From positions 12,772,001-12,836,000 of the forward strand of contig OX327702.1 of NCBI GenBank assembly GCA_946807835.1: 64,000 nt of DNA, in the 5' to 3' direction. A program made the position numbers and the translations under genes. The stretch comes from Ailanthus altissimus. Taxonomy: Eukaryota > Streptophyta > Magnoliopsida > Sapindales > Simaroubaceae. A model generated the notes under the pieces. That model did not search any database and had not been told where the DNA came from. It saw only the letters and a list, made by a program, of their open reading frames with translations. Below, piece after piece: positions 46,125 to 58,093 of the stretch (the first letter of the stretch is position 1; the number at the start of each line of letters is the position of its first letter).

Positions 46125-48704
46125 ATGCGAAGATCGAAAAGTGAAGACTTGATTGCTTTTGATCCAGATATTGGAAGAACTTTACGAAGAATTAGAAGAG
46201 AGCAAAATCAAGTCAACACCATGGAAGATCAAGTACCAATTGCACCCAACAATGAAGGAAGACCACTAAGGGAGTATGCTGTCCCCTTAGTGAATGGAAT
46301 CCATTCAAGCATCCAAAGACCAACTGTTCAAGCTAACAACTTTGAGATCAAGCCAAGCACAATCCAAATGCTCAAGGATTCGGTACAATTTGGTGGACTA
46401 CCCAATGATGATCCAAACATGCACATTATCAACTTCTTGGAGATATATGACACATTCAAGTACAATGGGGTGTCTGATGATGCAATCCGACTAAGACTGT
46501 TTCCCTTTTCCTTGAGAGACAAAGCAAAAAGTTGGTTGTTATCACTTCCATCTGGATCTATAGCTACATGGGATGATCTTGCACAAAAGTTCCTCGCCAA
46601 ATATTTTCCACCTGCTAAAACTGCCAAGATGAGGAACGACATCACATCATTCCTACAACTAGATGGAGAATCTCTTTATGAGGCATGGGAGAGATACAAG
46701 GATATGCAAAGAAAATGTCCTCATCATGGAGTTCCGAAGTGGTTGCTTGTACAAACATTCTACAATGGATTAGCCGGTCAATTCAGAACGATAGTAGATG
46801 CTGTAGCTGGAGGAGCACTCATGAATAAATCCACTGATGAAGCATATGATCTACTAGATGAGATGGCGTCCAATGCCTATCAATGGCCCACTGAAAGGTC
46901 AACCACAAGAAAGATCGCTGGATTACATGAAGTAGACACTTTGACTACATTATCTGCCCAAGTCAACCTCTTGACCAAACAATTAAGCAACTTGGGAGTT
47001 AATGCTATCAAGAGTCAACCCATCACTTGCGATTTCTGTGGAGGAAATCATGCTAATGGACAATGCATGGAGACTGCTCAATATGTAGGGGACTTCAACC
47101 GCAACAATCCTAACTCAAATATTTACAATCCTGGATGGAGAAATCACCCTAACTTCTCATGGAGCAGCAATAATCAAGGACAGCATTCTAAAGCTCCTCC
47201 TGGCTTCCAACCACAAGTACAGCAAGAGAAGAAACCAGACATTGAAGACATGCTCTTACAATTTATGAAGAAAACAGATGCACTCTTCCAAAGTCAAGCA
47301 GCTTCACTTAGAGCCTTGGAGAATCAAGTAGGACAACTTGCTACAGCAATAAACAATCGACCTCAAGGAACTCTACCAAGCAACACCGAAGTCAATCCAA
47401 AAGGAAGCGTAGAACAGTGCCAAGCCATCTCCCTAAGAAGTGGTAAAGTCTTACATGATAACACTCCTCAACCACAGTTTTCGGAAATGATAGAGAAGGA
47501 AAAAGAACCAGTGGTCCAGCAAGATGACATGCAACCATATAGACCACCTATACCATTTCCTCAGAGATTACAGCAGCTAAGAAGTCAAGAGAAAAGTGCT
47601 GAAACGCAGAAAAGCATAGAAAAAGGTATTCAAGTGCAAGAACAAAAAAGAGAAAATGCAGCAGAAGATACCAGTAACAACCCACAGAAGCAACCTACGC
47701 AGTCATTCACTCCACCACCTCCATTTTCTCAGAGGCTGCAAAAGAAGAAACTAGATAAGCAATTTTCTAAATTTCTTGATATTTTTAAGAAATTACATAT
47801 TAATCTTCCTTTTGCAGATGCACTGGAGCAAATGCCAAGCTATGTGAGATTTATGAAGGACATTCTATCAAAGAAGAGAAAAATAGATGACTTCGAGACT
47901 GTGGCCCTGACGGAAGAGTGTAGCGCCATCCTCCTAAAAAAGCTACCTCCAAAGCTCAAAGATTCTGGGAGTTTCACCATACCATGATCAATTGGGAATT
48001 ATGATTTTGGGAAAGCACTATGTGATCTGGGAGCTAGCATTAATCTTATGCCATTGTCCGTGTATAAAAAGTTGGGACTGAAAGAAGCCAAACCAACAAA
48101 TATCACACTTCAGTTAGCAGATAGTTCTCTCACCTATCCTAAGGGATTAATTGAAGATGTGTTGGTTAAGGTCGATAAATTCATCTTCCCTGCCGATTTC
48201 ATTATTTTGGATATGAAAGAAGACAAGGAGATCCCAATCATCCTTGGAAGACCCTTCCTAGCCACTGGAAGAACAATTATTGATGTGCAAAAAGGAGAGT
48301 TGACCATGAGAGTACAAGAGGATACAGTCACTTTTAAAGTCTTCAAGGAGATCAAATTACCAGCTGAAAATGAAGACTGTTTTTGCATTAATGTGGTGCA
48401 TCCAAGCGTTAAGCAAATTAAAGATATGGAGACATTGGATCCTCACATCCGAAAAAGAGCATTGAAGCATAGGAAGGCAAGAGAGAAGAAGAAAAAGCAG
48501 CATCACGACGAAGCAAGCAAAGAGAAAGAAAAGGAAGAACCATCTCCCCGGTCTAAGATTAAAGTCTTTCCGGAGAGACATAAGGAGAATGCAGCAAAAG
48601 ATACTGCCCAAGGTTTAATTGCAAAAATATGGAAGCCGAAAAAGAAGAAAGCCAGCAAGATCACTTATACAAATGCTTCCATCAGCATCTTCGACCCACC
48701 ATAA
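46125..48704 (+). pseudogene. Gag-protease of element D, one stop
   Basis: From ATG 46125 the frame runs 859 codons with a single TGA (47985-47987, codon 621), where F has TGC. N-terminal block: MRRSKSEDLIAFDPDI. Gag core: IRLRLFPFSLRDKAKSWLLS, WDDLAQKFLAKYFP, ESLYEAWERYKDMQRKCPHH. Zinc knuckle: CDFCGGNHANGQC. A Gln/Pro/Lys-rich linker with repeated PPIPFPQRLQ-like blocks follows. Protease: LCDLGASINLMPLSVYKKLG after the stop, then IPIILGRPFLATGRTIID, and a Lys-rich C-terminal extension ending SIFDPP. Gag builds the particle and protease would process it. F has a frame of exactly the same length, so the product without RT is a family trait. The start at 46125 follows the leader and matches F. 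Confidence 0.93.
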
Positions 48705-48849
48705 AAGAAAAGGAAGCCCCGTCAAGCCGATGACGTTAAATCAAGCGCTACTTGGGAGGCAACCCAAGGAAAGTATTATTATTATTATTATTATCATTTT
48801 TTTTTATTTTTTTCAGCATCTTAAAAAAAAAAAAAAAACCAAGAATTTC

Positions 48850-49030
48850 AGCGCTCCAGCGGCATAACATGGCGCAGCAGCGACAGGAAAATCGAGCACC
48901 ACCGCCCCCGCGGTACAAGCACCATCGCGCCAGCGCAAATTCCAATAACTGTGCAGAAATCAGCCTTCAGCGCTGCAGCGACAGACGATTACCGTGACAG
49001 CGCCAGAACATCGCCCCAGCGATGGAGAGT
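48850..49030 (+). repeat. GC-rich 14-bp hairpin cluster, element D
   Basis: At least seven units of the form NNCGC-4 nt-GCGNN lie in an AT-rich setting. Perfect ones are ACCGC-CCCC-GCGGT (48901-48914) and ATCGC-CCCA-GCGAT (49010-49023); others are at 48924-48937 and 48969-48982. No coding frame crosses them. Confidence 0.8.
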
Positions 49031-49088
49031 CAATGCGGCAGTGAAAATTGACCAGGGAAGTCTCTTACTTTCACTTCTTTATTTTTTT

Positions 49089-49106
49089 GACATTGGGGAC
49101 AATGTC
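49089..49106 (+). other. Conserved tail hairpin of element D
   Basis: GACATTG-GGGA-CAATGTC has perfect 7-bp arms, followed by AAGTTTGGGGGTGGG at 49113-49127. The inverted copy has it at 50668-50685. Confidence 0.75.
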
Positions 49107-49251
49107 TAAATTAAGTTTGGGGGTGGGAAACACTTTCTTGTGTTCATTTTTCTGCATGATTTGGGTGGTCATTCTTGTGGGTTAAATTTTTTTTTTTTAG
49201 TTACTTATTTTTTTTTTTTTTTTAGTTAATTAGTTTTTATTAAGCTTTGGG

Positions 49252-50387
49252 AGTATACTGTTCCCTTAGTGAATGGAATCCATTCGAGCATTCAAAGACC
49301 CACTGTTCAAGCTAACAACTTCGAGATCAAGTCAAGCACGATTCAAATGCTCAAGGATTCGGTACAATTTGGTGGACTACCCAATGATGATCCAAACATG
49401 CACATCATTAACTTCTTGGAGATATGTGATACTTTCAAGTACAATGGGGTATCCGATGATGCAATCCGACTAAGGTTGTTTCCCTTTTCCTTGAGAGACA
49501 AAGTAAAAAGCTGGCTGTTATCACTTCCATCTGGATCCATAGCGACATGGGATGATCTTGCACAAAAGTTCCTCGCCAAATTCTTTCCACCTGCTAAAAC
49601 TGCCAAGATGAGGAACGACATTACATCATTCTTACAACTAGATGGAGAATCTCTTTATGAGGCATGGGAGAGATACAAAGATATGCAAAGAAAATGTCCT
49701 CATCATGGAGTTCCGAAGTGGTTGCTTGTACAAACATTTTACAATGGATTAGCTGGTCAATTTAGAACGATAGTAGATGCTGCAGCTGGAGGAGCACTTA
49801 TGAATAAATCCACCGCTGAAGCTTATGATCTACTAGATGAGATGGCGTCCAATGCCTATCAATGGCCCACCGAAAGGTCCACCACAAGAAAGATCCGCTA
49901 GACTACACGAAGTAGACACCTTGACCACATTATCTGCTCAAGTCAACCTCTTGACCAAACAATTAAGCAACTTGGGAGTTAATGCCATCAAGAGTCAACC
50001 TATCACTTGTGATTTCTGTGGAGGAAATCATGCTAATGGACATTGCATAAAGACTGTTCAATATGTAGGGGACTTCAACCGCAACAATCCTAACTCAAAT
50101 TTTTACAATCCTGGATGGAGAAATCACCCCAACTTCTCATGGAGCAACAATAATCAAGGACAGCATTCTAAAGCTCCTCCTGGCTTCCAACCGCAAATCC
50201 AGCAAGAGAAGAAACCAAACATTGAAGACATGCTCTTACAATTTATGAAGAAAACAGATGCACTCTTCCAAAGTCAAGCAGCTTTACTTAGAGCCTTGGA
50301 GAATCAAGTAGGATAACTTGCTACAGCAATAAACAATCGACCTCAAGGAACTCTACCAAGCAACACCGAAGTCAATCCAAAAGGAAG
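49252..50387 (+). pseudogene. Truncated second gag copy
   Basis: Starting within gag (GTATACTGTTCCCTTAGTGA, equal to the D and F gag from about residue 48), it keeps the core, zinc knuckle (CDFCGGNHANGHC) and the ALENQVG block, and ends at about 50387 in NPKGSV. One inserted base near 49895 shifts the frame, and CAA to TAA creates a stop at 50314-50316. Both ends are breakpoints: D's T-rich tail on the left and inverted 3' tail sequence on the right. Confidence 0.88.
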
Positions 50388-53300
50388 TGTTGGTGATTAT
50401 AAATACGGTCGAACTTGTTCCTAAACTTGAATAATCAAAATTGTCTCAAGTATCTATCATTTCCTAGGGATTTGTAAAAATAAATTCAGCCATGTATTCT
50501 TTTTCTTATCATAGACTAATGATCATCTTATCAAAACCTAATAAAAATGAATTAATTAAAAAAAACTAAGTAACTAAAAAAAAAAAATTTAACCCACAAG
50601 AATGACCCCCCAAATCATGCAACAAAATGAACACAAGAAAGTGTTTCCCAGCCCCAAACTTAATTTAGACATTGTCCCCAATGTCAAAAAAAATAAAGAA
50701 GTGAAAGTAAGAGACTTCCCTGGTCAATTTTCGCTGTCGCGCTGACTCTCCATCGCTGGGGCGATGTTCTGGCACTGCCGCGGTAATAGTCTGTCGCTGC
50801 AGCGCTGAAGGATGATTTCTGCACAGTTATTGGAATTTGCGCTGACGCGATGTTACGTGTACCGCTGTCACGCCCCAGACCCAAAAGATCCGACACACGA
50901 CATCACTTACATTCATTCACTGCATGTGCACTCATAAATAATATTACACAAAATTTTCAACTTTCATTCAACACAGAAATCCTTAGCAAGTTGCTAGTAA
51001 GTTCAACACTAAAATCAACCATAACCTAACATATAAATATAAACTCCTCTTGACAATATTTAAACATTCATTTCAATTTCTTTCAGAATTATAGCAATTG
51101 AATTATGACTGGGACAATTATTAAACCGGAGATACGCAGAGTTTTCTCAGAGATTAACACTCTACTACGTCACCAGTAGCAACTTTGTTACCGGGAGCCC
51201 AGAATATATCCATTGCAAATTCTTACTTAAAATCATCCAATAACCACACTTTATAAAACTTAAACCAAATCCAATCCACACACAATGAAATAATACATAA
51301 TTATTTATTCAATAGGGACAAACCAAATATCCTATCCCACGTGTCCCCAAATGAAACACACAACAACCTAGCAACTTAGGGAACCCAAGGAACAGCAGAA
51401 GCCTTGCCAAATCCGCTAAGCACACATGCACCTTATTTACCTGAAATCACCATAAACTATAATGAGTATAAAACTCAGTAAGCATATTAGTTTTTCATAT
51501 ATCAAATACAAATACATATATGTACACAATGCATATGTATAATATGCTGTGATCAATCAAAATCATAATCTTATCAAATCACATATCATGTAAGCGCTTA
51601 CACATTCTTTCAAAACACATAATAGGAATACCATCACTCAACTACTACTTAGTAGGACTTACATATCACATATCACATAATGAGCCAAATGTCACTCGTA
51701 GGTGACATACCGTATGAGAGGAATAGTACAAGTGAGGTCTTTAAATCACACATATATAACGCTTATGCCCGAAGGTAAAAGCCAAACCCTCACCCTGATC
51801 ATCGGTGAGTCCTCTCACATGTACCTATACGCCACCACACGAATGTGATAACTCACTCTTCCTTTAGGTACCAATAGGATCCTCCCTACATACGGAACAC
51901 ATAACATATACCAATCCCAAAGAAAAGGCCACACATAAAGGCTCCACAAATCACATAAAATGCCTACTAAGTTAACAGTGAGTTCAAGTACCCTCAAAAT
52001 ACAAAATATTTCTCATGGACATATTACACTTCAAAAGCTCTCTTTGTTAAACACATTTCATTTTGAAAGCTCACTTTTAAAAACACATATATGTCATGTA
52101 TGTCGATGCTCACATTCATAAACACATGTATTCACATTTCATATCAAAATATACTTTGACATAACATAAACATATTCTTAACCCCATTTGCAAAATCATA
52201 CAAAACAATTACTATGTTTATTGTGATTTCAGTAAAAAGTCTAGTATACTTACCTCTTAACACTTTCAGCTACAAGGCTTAAATCTCCTTAACCTATCAA
52301 TGGAGATTAATCCTTTCATAAGCCTCACAATTCACACAAAATACTTTAAATAGCTTACAAAATTATACACAATGCATTTATCACATCAAATTGGTCTAAA
52401 TATTTGGTTTCTCAAAACCTGTCATTCTGACCACTTACACTTAACAAAAATTTCTAATACATCAAATGATGTCCAATTACTCCGAAATCAGAATATATCA
52501 TTCTTGACTCATATATACTTCTTATATATGAATATTATATCAAAATTCCTACACAATCCATTCCATACACACCATCGAATCCAAACTACAAACCTGACAG
52601 GATCAAGATACTTACTGAACAGTATTCAATCTCCCAATTTTATAAAATCATATACTAACTCAAAAATTATAAAACTACCATATAATTACTCTTGACACAT
52701 ATCTAAGTCCATGATAAATATTTGGCTTCCAAATAACTGCCAAAAGTATTTTAAAACTATTTTATTTCATAACTTTAAAAATCTGTTAATCAAATACTAC
52801 AATGAGCTGATACACTTTAGAAATTCATAACACTTCAACCACATTGATCCAAATTCTCAATTCCGAGTATATCATATTAGACATATAAATTTATCATATT
52901 CCACAAATTAGTAATTTTTAAAGATCATTCAGCAGGTCAAAAATTATTTTCTACTGTATCATACTGTTTATACAGGAAATTTCCAGAATTCCAGGGTCAT
53001 TTTGGTAAATTCACTACAAATTCAATTTCCGAGATTTTCAGTCGATTCAAAGTCTCAGATGATCCTAAACATGTCTAATTTCATATACTCAAAATTCAAA
53101 ACCAGAATCGAATCACAACAATTTATAAAATTCCTAGATCAAGAGGTTATCCAGCAGAAATTCTATAATTCATCATGATTTATCAAACTATCTTATAGAT
53201 CATCATCAATTCTCATATGATCTTACGAAATACACAACAAATCCTCAATTATACATATTTTCAGAAATCAAAACTTAAAGGAATTAACTTAATTAATACC

Positions 53301-54108
53301 AATAAATTGAGAAATACGTATAATATACCTCTTGAAATTCAAATTTCCAATTTCTTCTTCTTTTTCTTCTTCTTCTCCTCTTTCTCTCTCCTCTATTTCT
53401 CTCTTCTCTCTCTTAAAATGGGTAGCTCGACCTAAAAATGGTAAATTAGGGTTTAAAAGTGTATTTTTATACTAAGAGGCTAATTTTTGATATTTACGAA
53501 TTTGCCCCCAAAACTTTCAAAGTATAACAATTTGGTCCCTAAAATAAATCTAAAGTCATACAAATAAACCCAATACTAATCGTATATCCTTAACCTATAA
53601 AAATATTACTAATAACAATATATAATTCAAGTATCACCAACATACAAATAAAATACGTATATTTATACATATATAAATACTTATTCTTACCAGTCGTGGA
53701 TACTGGTTACTACAACCGCAGGGGCGGTGGTGTCTCGATTTTTCTGTCGCTACCGCGCCATGTTATGCCGCTGGAGCGCTGAAATTCTTGGTTTTTTTTT
53801 TTTTTTTTTTAGATGCTGAAAAAAATGATAATAATAATAATATTTTTCTTGGGTTGCCTCCCAAGTAGTGCTTGATTTAACGCCATCGGCTTAACGGGGC
53901 TTCCTTTTCTTTTATGGTGGGTCGAAGATGCTGATGGAAGCATTTGTGTAAGTGATCTTGCTGGCTTTCTTCTTTTTCAGCTTCTATATTCTTGCAATTA
54001 AACCTCGGGCAGTATCTTTTGCTGCATTCTCCTTATGTCTCTCCGGGAAGACTTTAATCTTAGACCGGGGAGATGGTTCTTCCTTTTCTTTCTTTTTGCT
54101 TGCTTTGT
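50388..54108 (-). mobile_element. Inverted copy of a gag-protease derivative, 3' part
   Basis: On the minus strand from 54108: the Lys-rich protease end (to about 53920), the sequence with CTTGGGAGGCAACCCAAG (about 53845-53865), a GC-rich hairpin cluster, the conserved hairpin (50668-50685), a T-rich run, then tail sequence (50388-50560) equal to F 59340-59510. The second ORF is missing between hairpin and tail, as expected for the D-like short form. Solo LTR S4 interrupts the hairpin cluster. Confidence 0.85.
50866..53714 (-). mobile_element. Solo LTR S4 of a different gypsy family
   Basis: It is bounded by TGTCACGCCCCAGACCC and GGTTACTACA, with perfect target copies ACCGC at 50861-50865 and 53715-53719; the length is 2849 bp. 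Read on the minus strand it starts TGTAGTAACC and ends GGGGCGTGACA, the usual ends of long chromovirus LTRs. A minus-strand TATA box (TATAAAAATA, 53462-53471) precedes a GA-rich leader (about 53350-53420). No internal sequence is present. It does not match S1-S3. Chance frames only. Confidence 0.9.
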
Positions 54109-54584
54109 CGACATCAAAAACTTGATGCGATTGTATCAAATTACCTAGGTCTAAATATTATGATTCCTCTTCCGAGTTTATCAATAATATTACCAACTCA
54201 TTCACCATATTTGGCCAGATATATTGAAGCATTAAACACAAGTAATTTAAATAATAAAAGACTAAGTTTATTAAATATTTAAAGATATGGCAATTTAAGC
54301 GCACATATTGAGTTCAAATATTAACCCTAGAAAACAAGTTAGCTCATGGCTACAAGAGAACAGCAGTAATGATCATAAACTTGATGCGATTGTATGATCA
54401 TTAGACATCAAAAACTTAATTGTTTGGTCAAGAGGTTGACTTGGGCAGATAATGTAGTCAAAGTGTTTACTTCATGTAATCCAGCGATCTTTCTTGTGGT
54501 TGACCTTTCGGTGGGCCATTGATAGGCATTGGACGTCATCTCATCTAGTAGATCATAAGCTTCATCGGTGGATTTGTTCATGAG
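54109..54584. other. Scrambled junction of LTR and gag scraps
   Basis: It is made of short pieces: an inverted LTR part (about 54136-54368, equal to 62518-62750), a duplicated filler (AACTTGATGCGATTGTAT near 54119 and 54379, with CATCAAAAACTT near 54112 and 54407), and an inverted gag part (54416-54584, reverse of F 55413-55581). It then abuts the F leader, replacing the LTR. This fits template switching or error-prone end joining. Confidence 0.8.
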
Positions 54585-54588
54585 TTTT

Positions 54589-54605
54589 TGGCGCCGTTGC
54601 CGGGG
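54589..54605 (+). other. tRNA-Asp primer binding site of element F
   Basis: TGGCGCCGTTGCCGGGG is a perfect match, in the same leader context as D, but it is preceded by inverted gag sequence instead of an LTR. Confidence 0.92.
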
Positions 54606-54718
54606 ATAATTATCTACTTTTTCGCCAATATTAATACCAATCTTTCTAGTTTTTACTTCAGAATTTTTTTTATTTTTATTTTTCTTAATTTAGTTTTACT
54701 TTCTTTGTTACGAGGTAC

Positions 54719-57298
54719 ATGCGAAGATCGAAAAGTGAAGACTTGATTGCTTTTGATCCAGAGATTGAAAGAACTTTAAGAAGAATTAGAAGAGAGAAAA
54801 ATCAAGTCAACACCATGAAAAATGAAGTATCAATTGCACCCAACAATGAAGGAAGACCACTAAGGGAGTATGCTGTTCCCTTAGTCAATGGAATCCATTC
54901 AAGCATTCAAAGACCAACTGTTCAAGCTAATAACTTCGAGATCAAGCCAAGCACAATTCAAATGCTCAAGGATTCAGTACAATTTGATGGACTGCCCAAT
55001 GATGATCCAAACATGCACATTATCAACTTCTTGGAGATATGTGATACATTCAAGTACAATGGGGTATCCAATGATGCAATCCGACTAAGGTTGTTTCCCT
55101 TTTCCTTGAGAGACAAAGCAAAAAGCTGGCTGTTATCACTTCCATCTGGATCTATAGCTATATGGGATGATCTTGCACAAAAGTTCCTCGCCAAATATTT
55201 TTCACCTGCTAAAACTGCCAAGATGAGGAACGACATCACATCATTCCTACAACTAGATGGAGAATCTCTTTATGAGGCATGGGAGAGATACAAGGATATG
55301 CAAAGAAAATGTCCTCATCATGGAGTTCCGAAGTGGTTACTTGTACAAACATTCTACAATGGATTAGCCGGTCAATTCAGAACGATAGTAGATGCTGCAG
55401 CTGGAGGAGCACTCATAAACAAATCCACCGATGAAGCTTATGATCTACTAGATGAGATGGTGTCCAATGCCTATCAATGGTCCACTGAAAGGTCAACCAC
55501 AAGAAAGATCGCTGGATTACATGGAGTAGACACTTTGACTACATTATCTGCCCAAGTCAACCTCTTAACCAAACAATTAAGCAACTTGGGAGTTAATGCT
55601 ATCAAGAGTCAACCCATCACTTGCGATTTCTGTGGAAGCAATCATGCTAATGGACAATGCATGGACACTGTTCAATATGTAGGGGACTTCAACCGCAACA
55701 ATCCTAACTCAAATTTTTACAATCCTGGATGGAGAAATCACCCCAACTTCTCATGGAGCAACAATAATCAAGGACAGCATTCTAAAGGTCCTCCTGGCTT
55801 CCAACCATAAATCCAGCAAGAGAAAAAATCAGACATTGAAGACATGCTCTTACAATTTATGAAGAAAACAGATGCACTCTTCCAAAGTCAAGCAGCTTCA
55901 CTTAGAGCCTTGGAGAATCAAGTAGGACAACTTGCTACAGCAATAAACAATCGACCTCAAGGAACTCTACCAAGCAACACCGAAGTCAATCCAAAAGGAA
56001 GCGTAGAACAGTGCCAAGCCATCTCCCTAAGAAGTGGTAAAGTCTTACATGATAACACTCCTCAACCACAGCTTTCGGAAATGATAGAGAAGGAAAAAGA
56101 ACCAGTGGTCCAGCAAGATGACATGCAACCATATAGACCACCTATACCATTTCCTCAGAGATTACAGCAGCTAAGAAGTCAAGAGAAAAGTGCTGAAACG
56201 CAGAAAAGCATAGAAAAAGGTATTCAAGTGCAAGAACAGAAAAGAGAAAATGCAGCAGAAGATACCAATAGCAACCCGCAAAAGCAACCTACGCAGTCAT
56301 TCACTCCACCACCTCCATTTCCTCAGAGGTTGCAAATGAAGAAACTAGATAAACAGTTTTCAAAATTTCTTGATATTTTTAAGAAATTACATATTAATCT
56401 TCCTTTTGCAGATGCACTGGAGCAAATGTTGAGCTATGTGAAATTTATTAAGGAACTCCTATCAAAGAAGAGAAGAATAGATGACTTCGAGACTGTGGCC
56501 CTGACGGAAGAGTGTAGCGCCATCCTCCTAAAGAAGCTACAGCCAAAGCTCAAGGATCCTGGGAGTTTCACCATACCATGCTCAATTGGGAATTATGATT
56601 TTGGGAAAGCACTTTGTGATCTGGGAGCTAGCATCAATCTTATGCCATTGTCCGTGTATAAAAAGTTGGGACTAAATGAAGCCAAACCAACAAATATCAC
56701 ACTTCAGCTGGCAGATCGTTCTCTCACCTATCCCAAGGGATTAATTGAAGATGTGTTGGTTGAAGTCGATAAATTCATCTTCCCTGCTGATTTCATTATT
56801 CTGGACATGGAAGAAGACAAGGAGATCCCAATCATCCTTGGAAGACCCTTCCTAGCCACTAGAAGAACAATTATTGATGTGCAAAAAGGGGAGTTGACCA
56901 TGAGAGTACAAGAGGATACAGTCACTTTTAAGGTCTTCAAGGAGATCAAATTACCAGCTGAAAATGAAGACTGTTTCTTTATTAATGTGGTGCATCCAAG
57001 CGTTAAGCAAATGAAAGATATGGAGACATTGGATCCTCACATCCGAAAAAGAGCATTGAAGCATAGGAAGGCAAGAGAGAAGAAGAAAAAATAGCATCAC
57101 GACGAAGCAAGCAAAGAGAAATAAAAGGAAGAACCATTTCCCCGGTCTAAGATTAAAGTCTTCCCGGAGAGACATAAGGAGAATGCAGCAAAAGATACTG
57201 CCCGAGGTTTAATTGCAAAAATATGGAAGTCGAAAAAGAAGAAAGCCAGCAAGATCACTCACACAAATGCTTCCACCAGCATCTTTGATCCACCATAA
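54719..57298 (+). pseudogene. Gag-protease of element F
   Basis: The frame has the same 859 codons as in D, with stops at TAA 55808-55810 (CAA in D), TAG 57092-57094 (CAG in D) and TAA 57122-57124. Gag core, knuckle (CDFCGSNHANGQC), Gln/Pro-rich linker and the protease motif LCDLGASINLMPLSVYKKLG with IPIILGRPFLATRRT are all legible. The codon lost in D (TGC) is intact here. After the end, TCAAGCGCTACTTGGGAGG is shared with D. Two of three stops are C-to-T changes, usual for methylated silenced repeats. Confidence 0.93.
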
Positions 57299-57440
57299 GA
57301 GAATATGAAGCCTCGTCAAGCCAATGACGTTAAATCAAGCGCTACTTGGGAGGTAACCCAAGATAAGTATTATTATTATTAATATTATTAATATTATCAT
57401 TTTTCTTCTTTTCTTTTTCAGCACAAAAAAAAAAGGGTTC

Positions 57441-57980
57441 AACGCTCCAGCGGAATAACATGGCGCGGCAGCGACAGAAAAATCGAGACACCACCGCCTC
57501 TGCGGTACACACAGCATCGCGCCAGCGCAAATTCCAGTATCTGTCCCAAAAATTGCCTTAGCGCTGGCGCGACATCAATTCATCGCGGGCGCGCCACTGT
57601 GTCGCTCCAGCGGTGGAACCTCAACACTGCAGCGAAAGACAGAAGATGAAAAAGCCGTTACTCCAGTTCACCGCCCCCGCGCTACATATCCTGGCGCGCC
57701 AGCGCCAGTACAGTTTTGAAAAATTATGATACCATCATGGCGCAGGAGCGATACAGGGATTATAGCCGCAGCGATATTCAGAGCGGGCGCGACAAGAAGA
57801 TTAGCGCCGCAGCGCTACTCAGAGCGGGCGCGATACATGATTTATCACCTCAGTGATACACAGAGCTGGAGCGATTCGTAGTGTATAGCCTCAGCGATAT
57901 ACAGCGCGGGCGCGAAGCTTAATGTACCGCTGCAGCGATATTAGGCGCTGGCGCGATAGAACAGATACCGCGGCAGCGCC
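57441..57980 (+). repeat. GC-rich 14-bp hairpin cluster, element F internal
   Basis: About twenty units of the form NNCGC-4 nt-GCGNN occur in 540 bp, many spaced by about 20-25 bp. Perfect arms: ACCGC-CTCT-GCGGT (57493-57506), AGCGC-CGCA-GCGCT (57803-57816), ATCAC-CTCA-GTGAT (57844-57857). Others lie at 57441, 57516, 57560, 57582, 57601, 57670, 57693, 57739, 57926, 57944 and 57967. They lie between the protease and the second ORF. No frame is supported; the stretch is much richer in G+C than its surroundings. Confidence 0.85.
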
Positions 57981-58093
57981 ACTACAGATTCAGAAATAAA
58001 AGAGGGCGTGAATAGGTACACAATCCACACCAATTCCTTTACAATCTCTTCACTTACTATATTCTTGTGATCAATCAGGTAAAAAACAGAATC

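Larger units (their letters stand above)
45953..49251 (+). mobile_element. Element D: gag-protease derivative of Tat/Athila type
   Basis: It starts with only the last 39 bp of an LTR (ATACTTGCAC to TCGCATCA, 45953-45991), followed by a tRNA-Asp primer site, a T-rich leader, a long gag-protease frame, a GC-rich hairpin cluster, a conserved hairpin with G-run, and a T-rich stretch that ends at about 49251, where another gag copy begins. No RT, RNase H or integrase is present. F has the same plan. Confidence 0.85.

Noticed and set aside
48780..48845. Poly-A tail or LINE/SINE end from the A- and T-runs near 48.8, 49.2, 50.6, 53.8 and 57.4 kb
   Set aside because: The runs recur at the same place in each gag-protease copy and belong to the element's internal sequence.
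57441..57980. CRISPR-like repeat array
   Set aside because: Units vary in sequence, spacers are not of constant length, and the setting is a plant retrotransposon.
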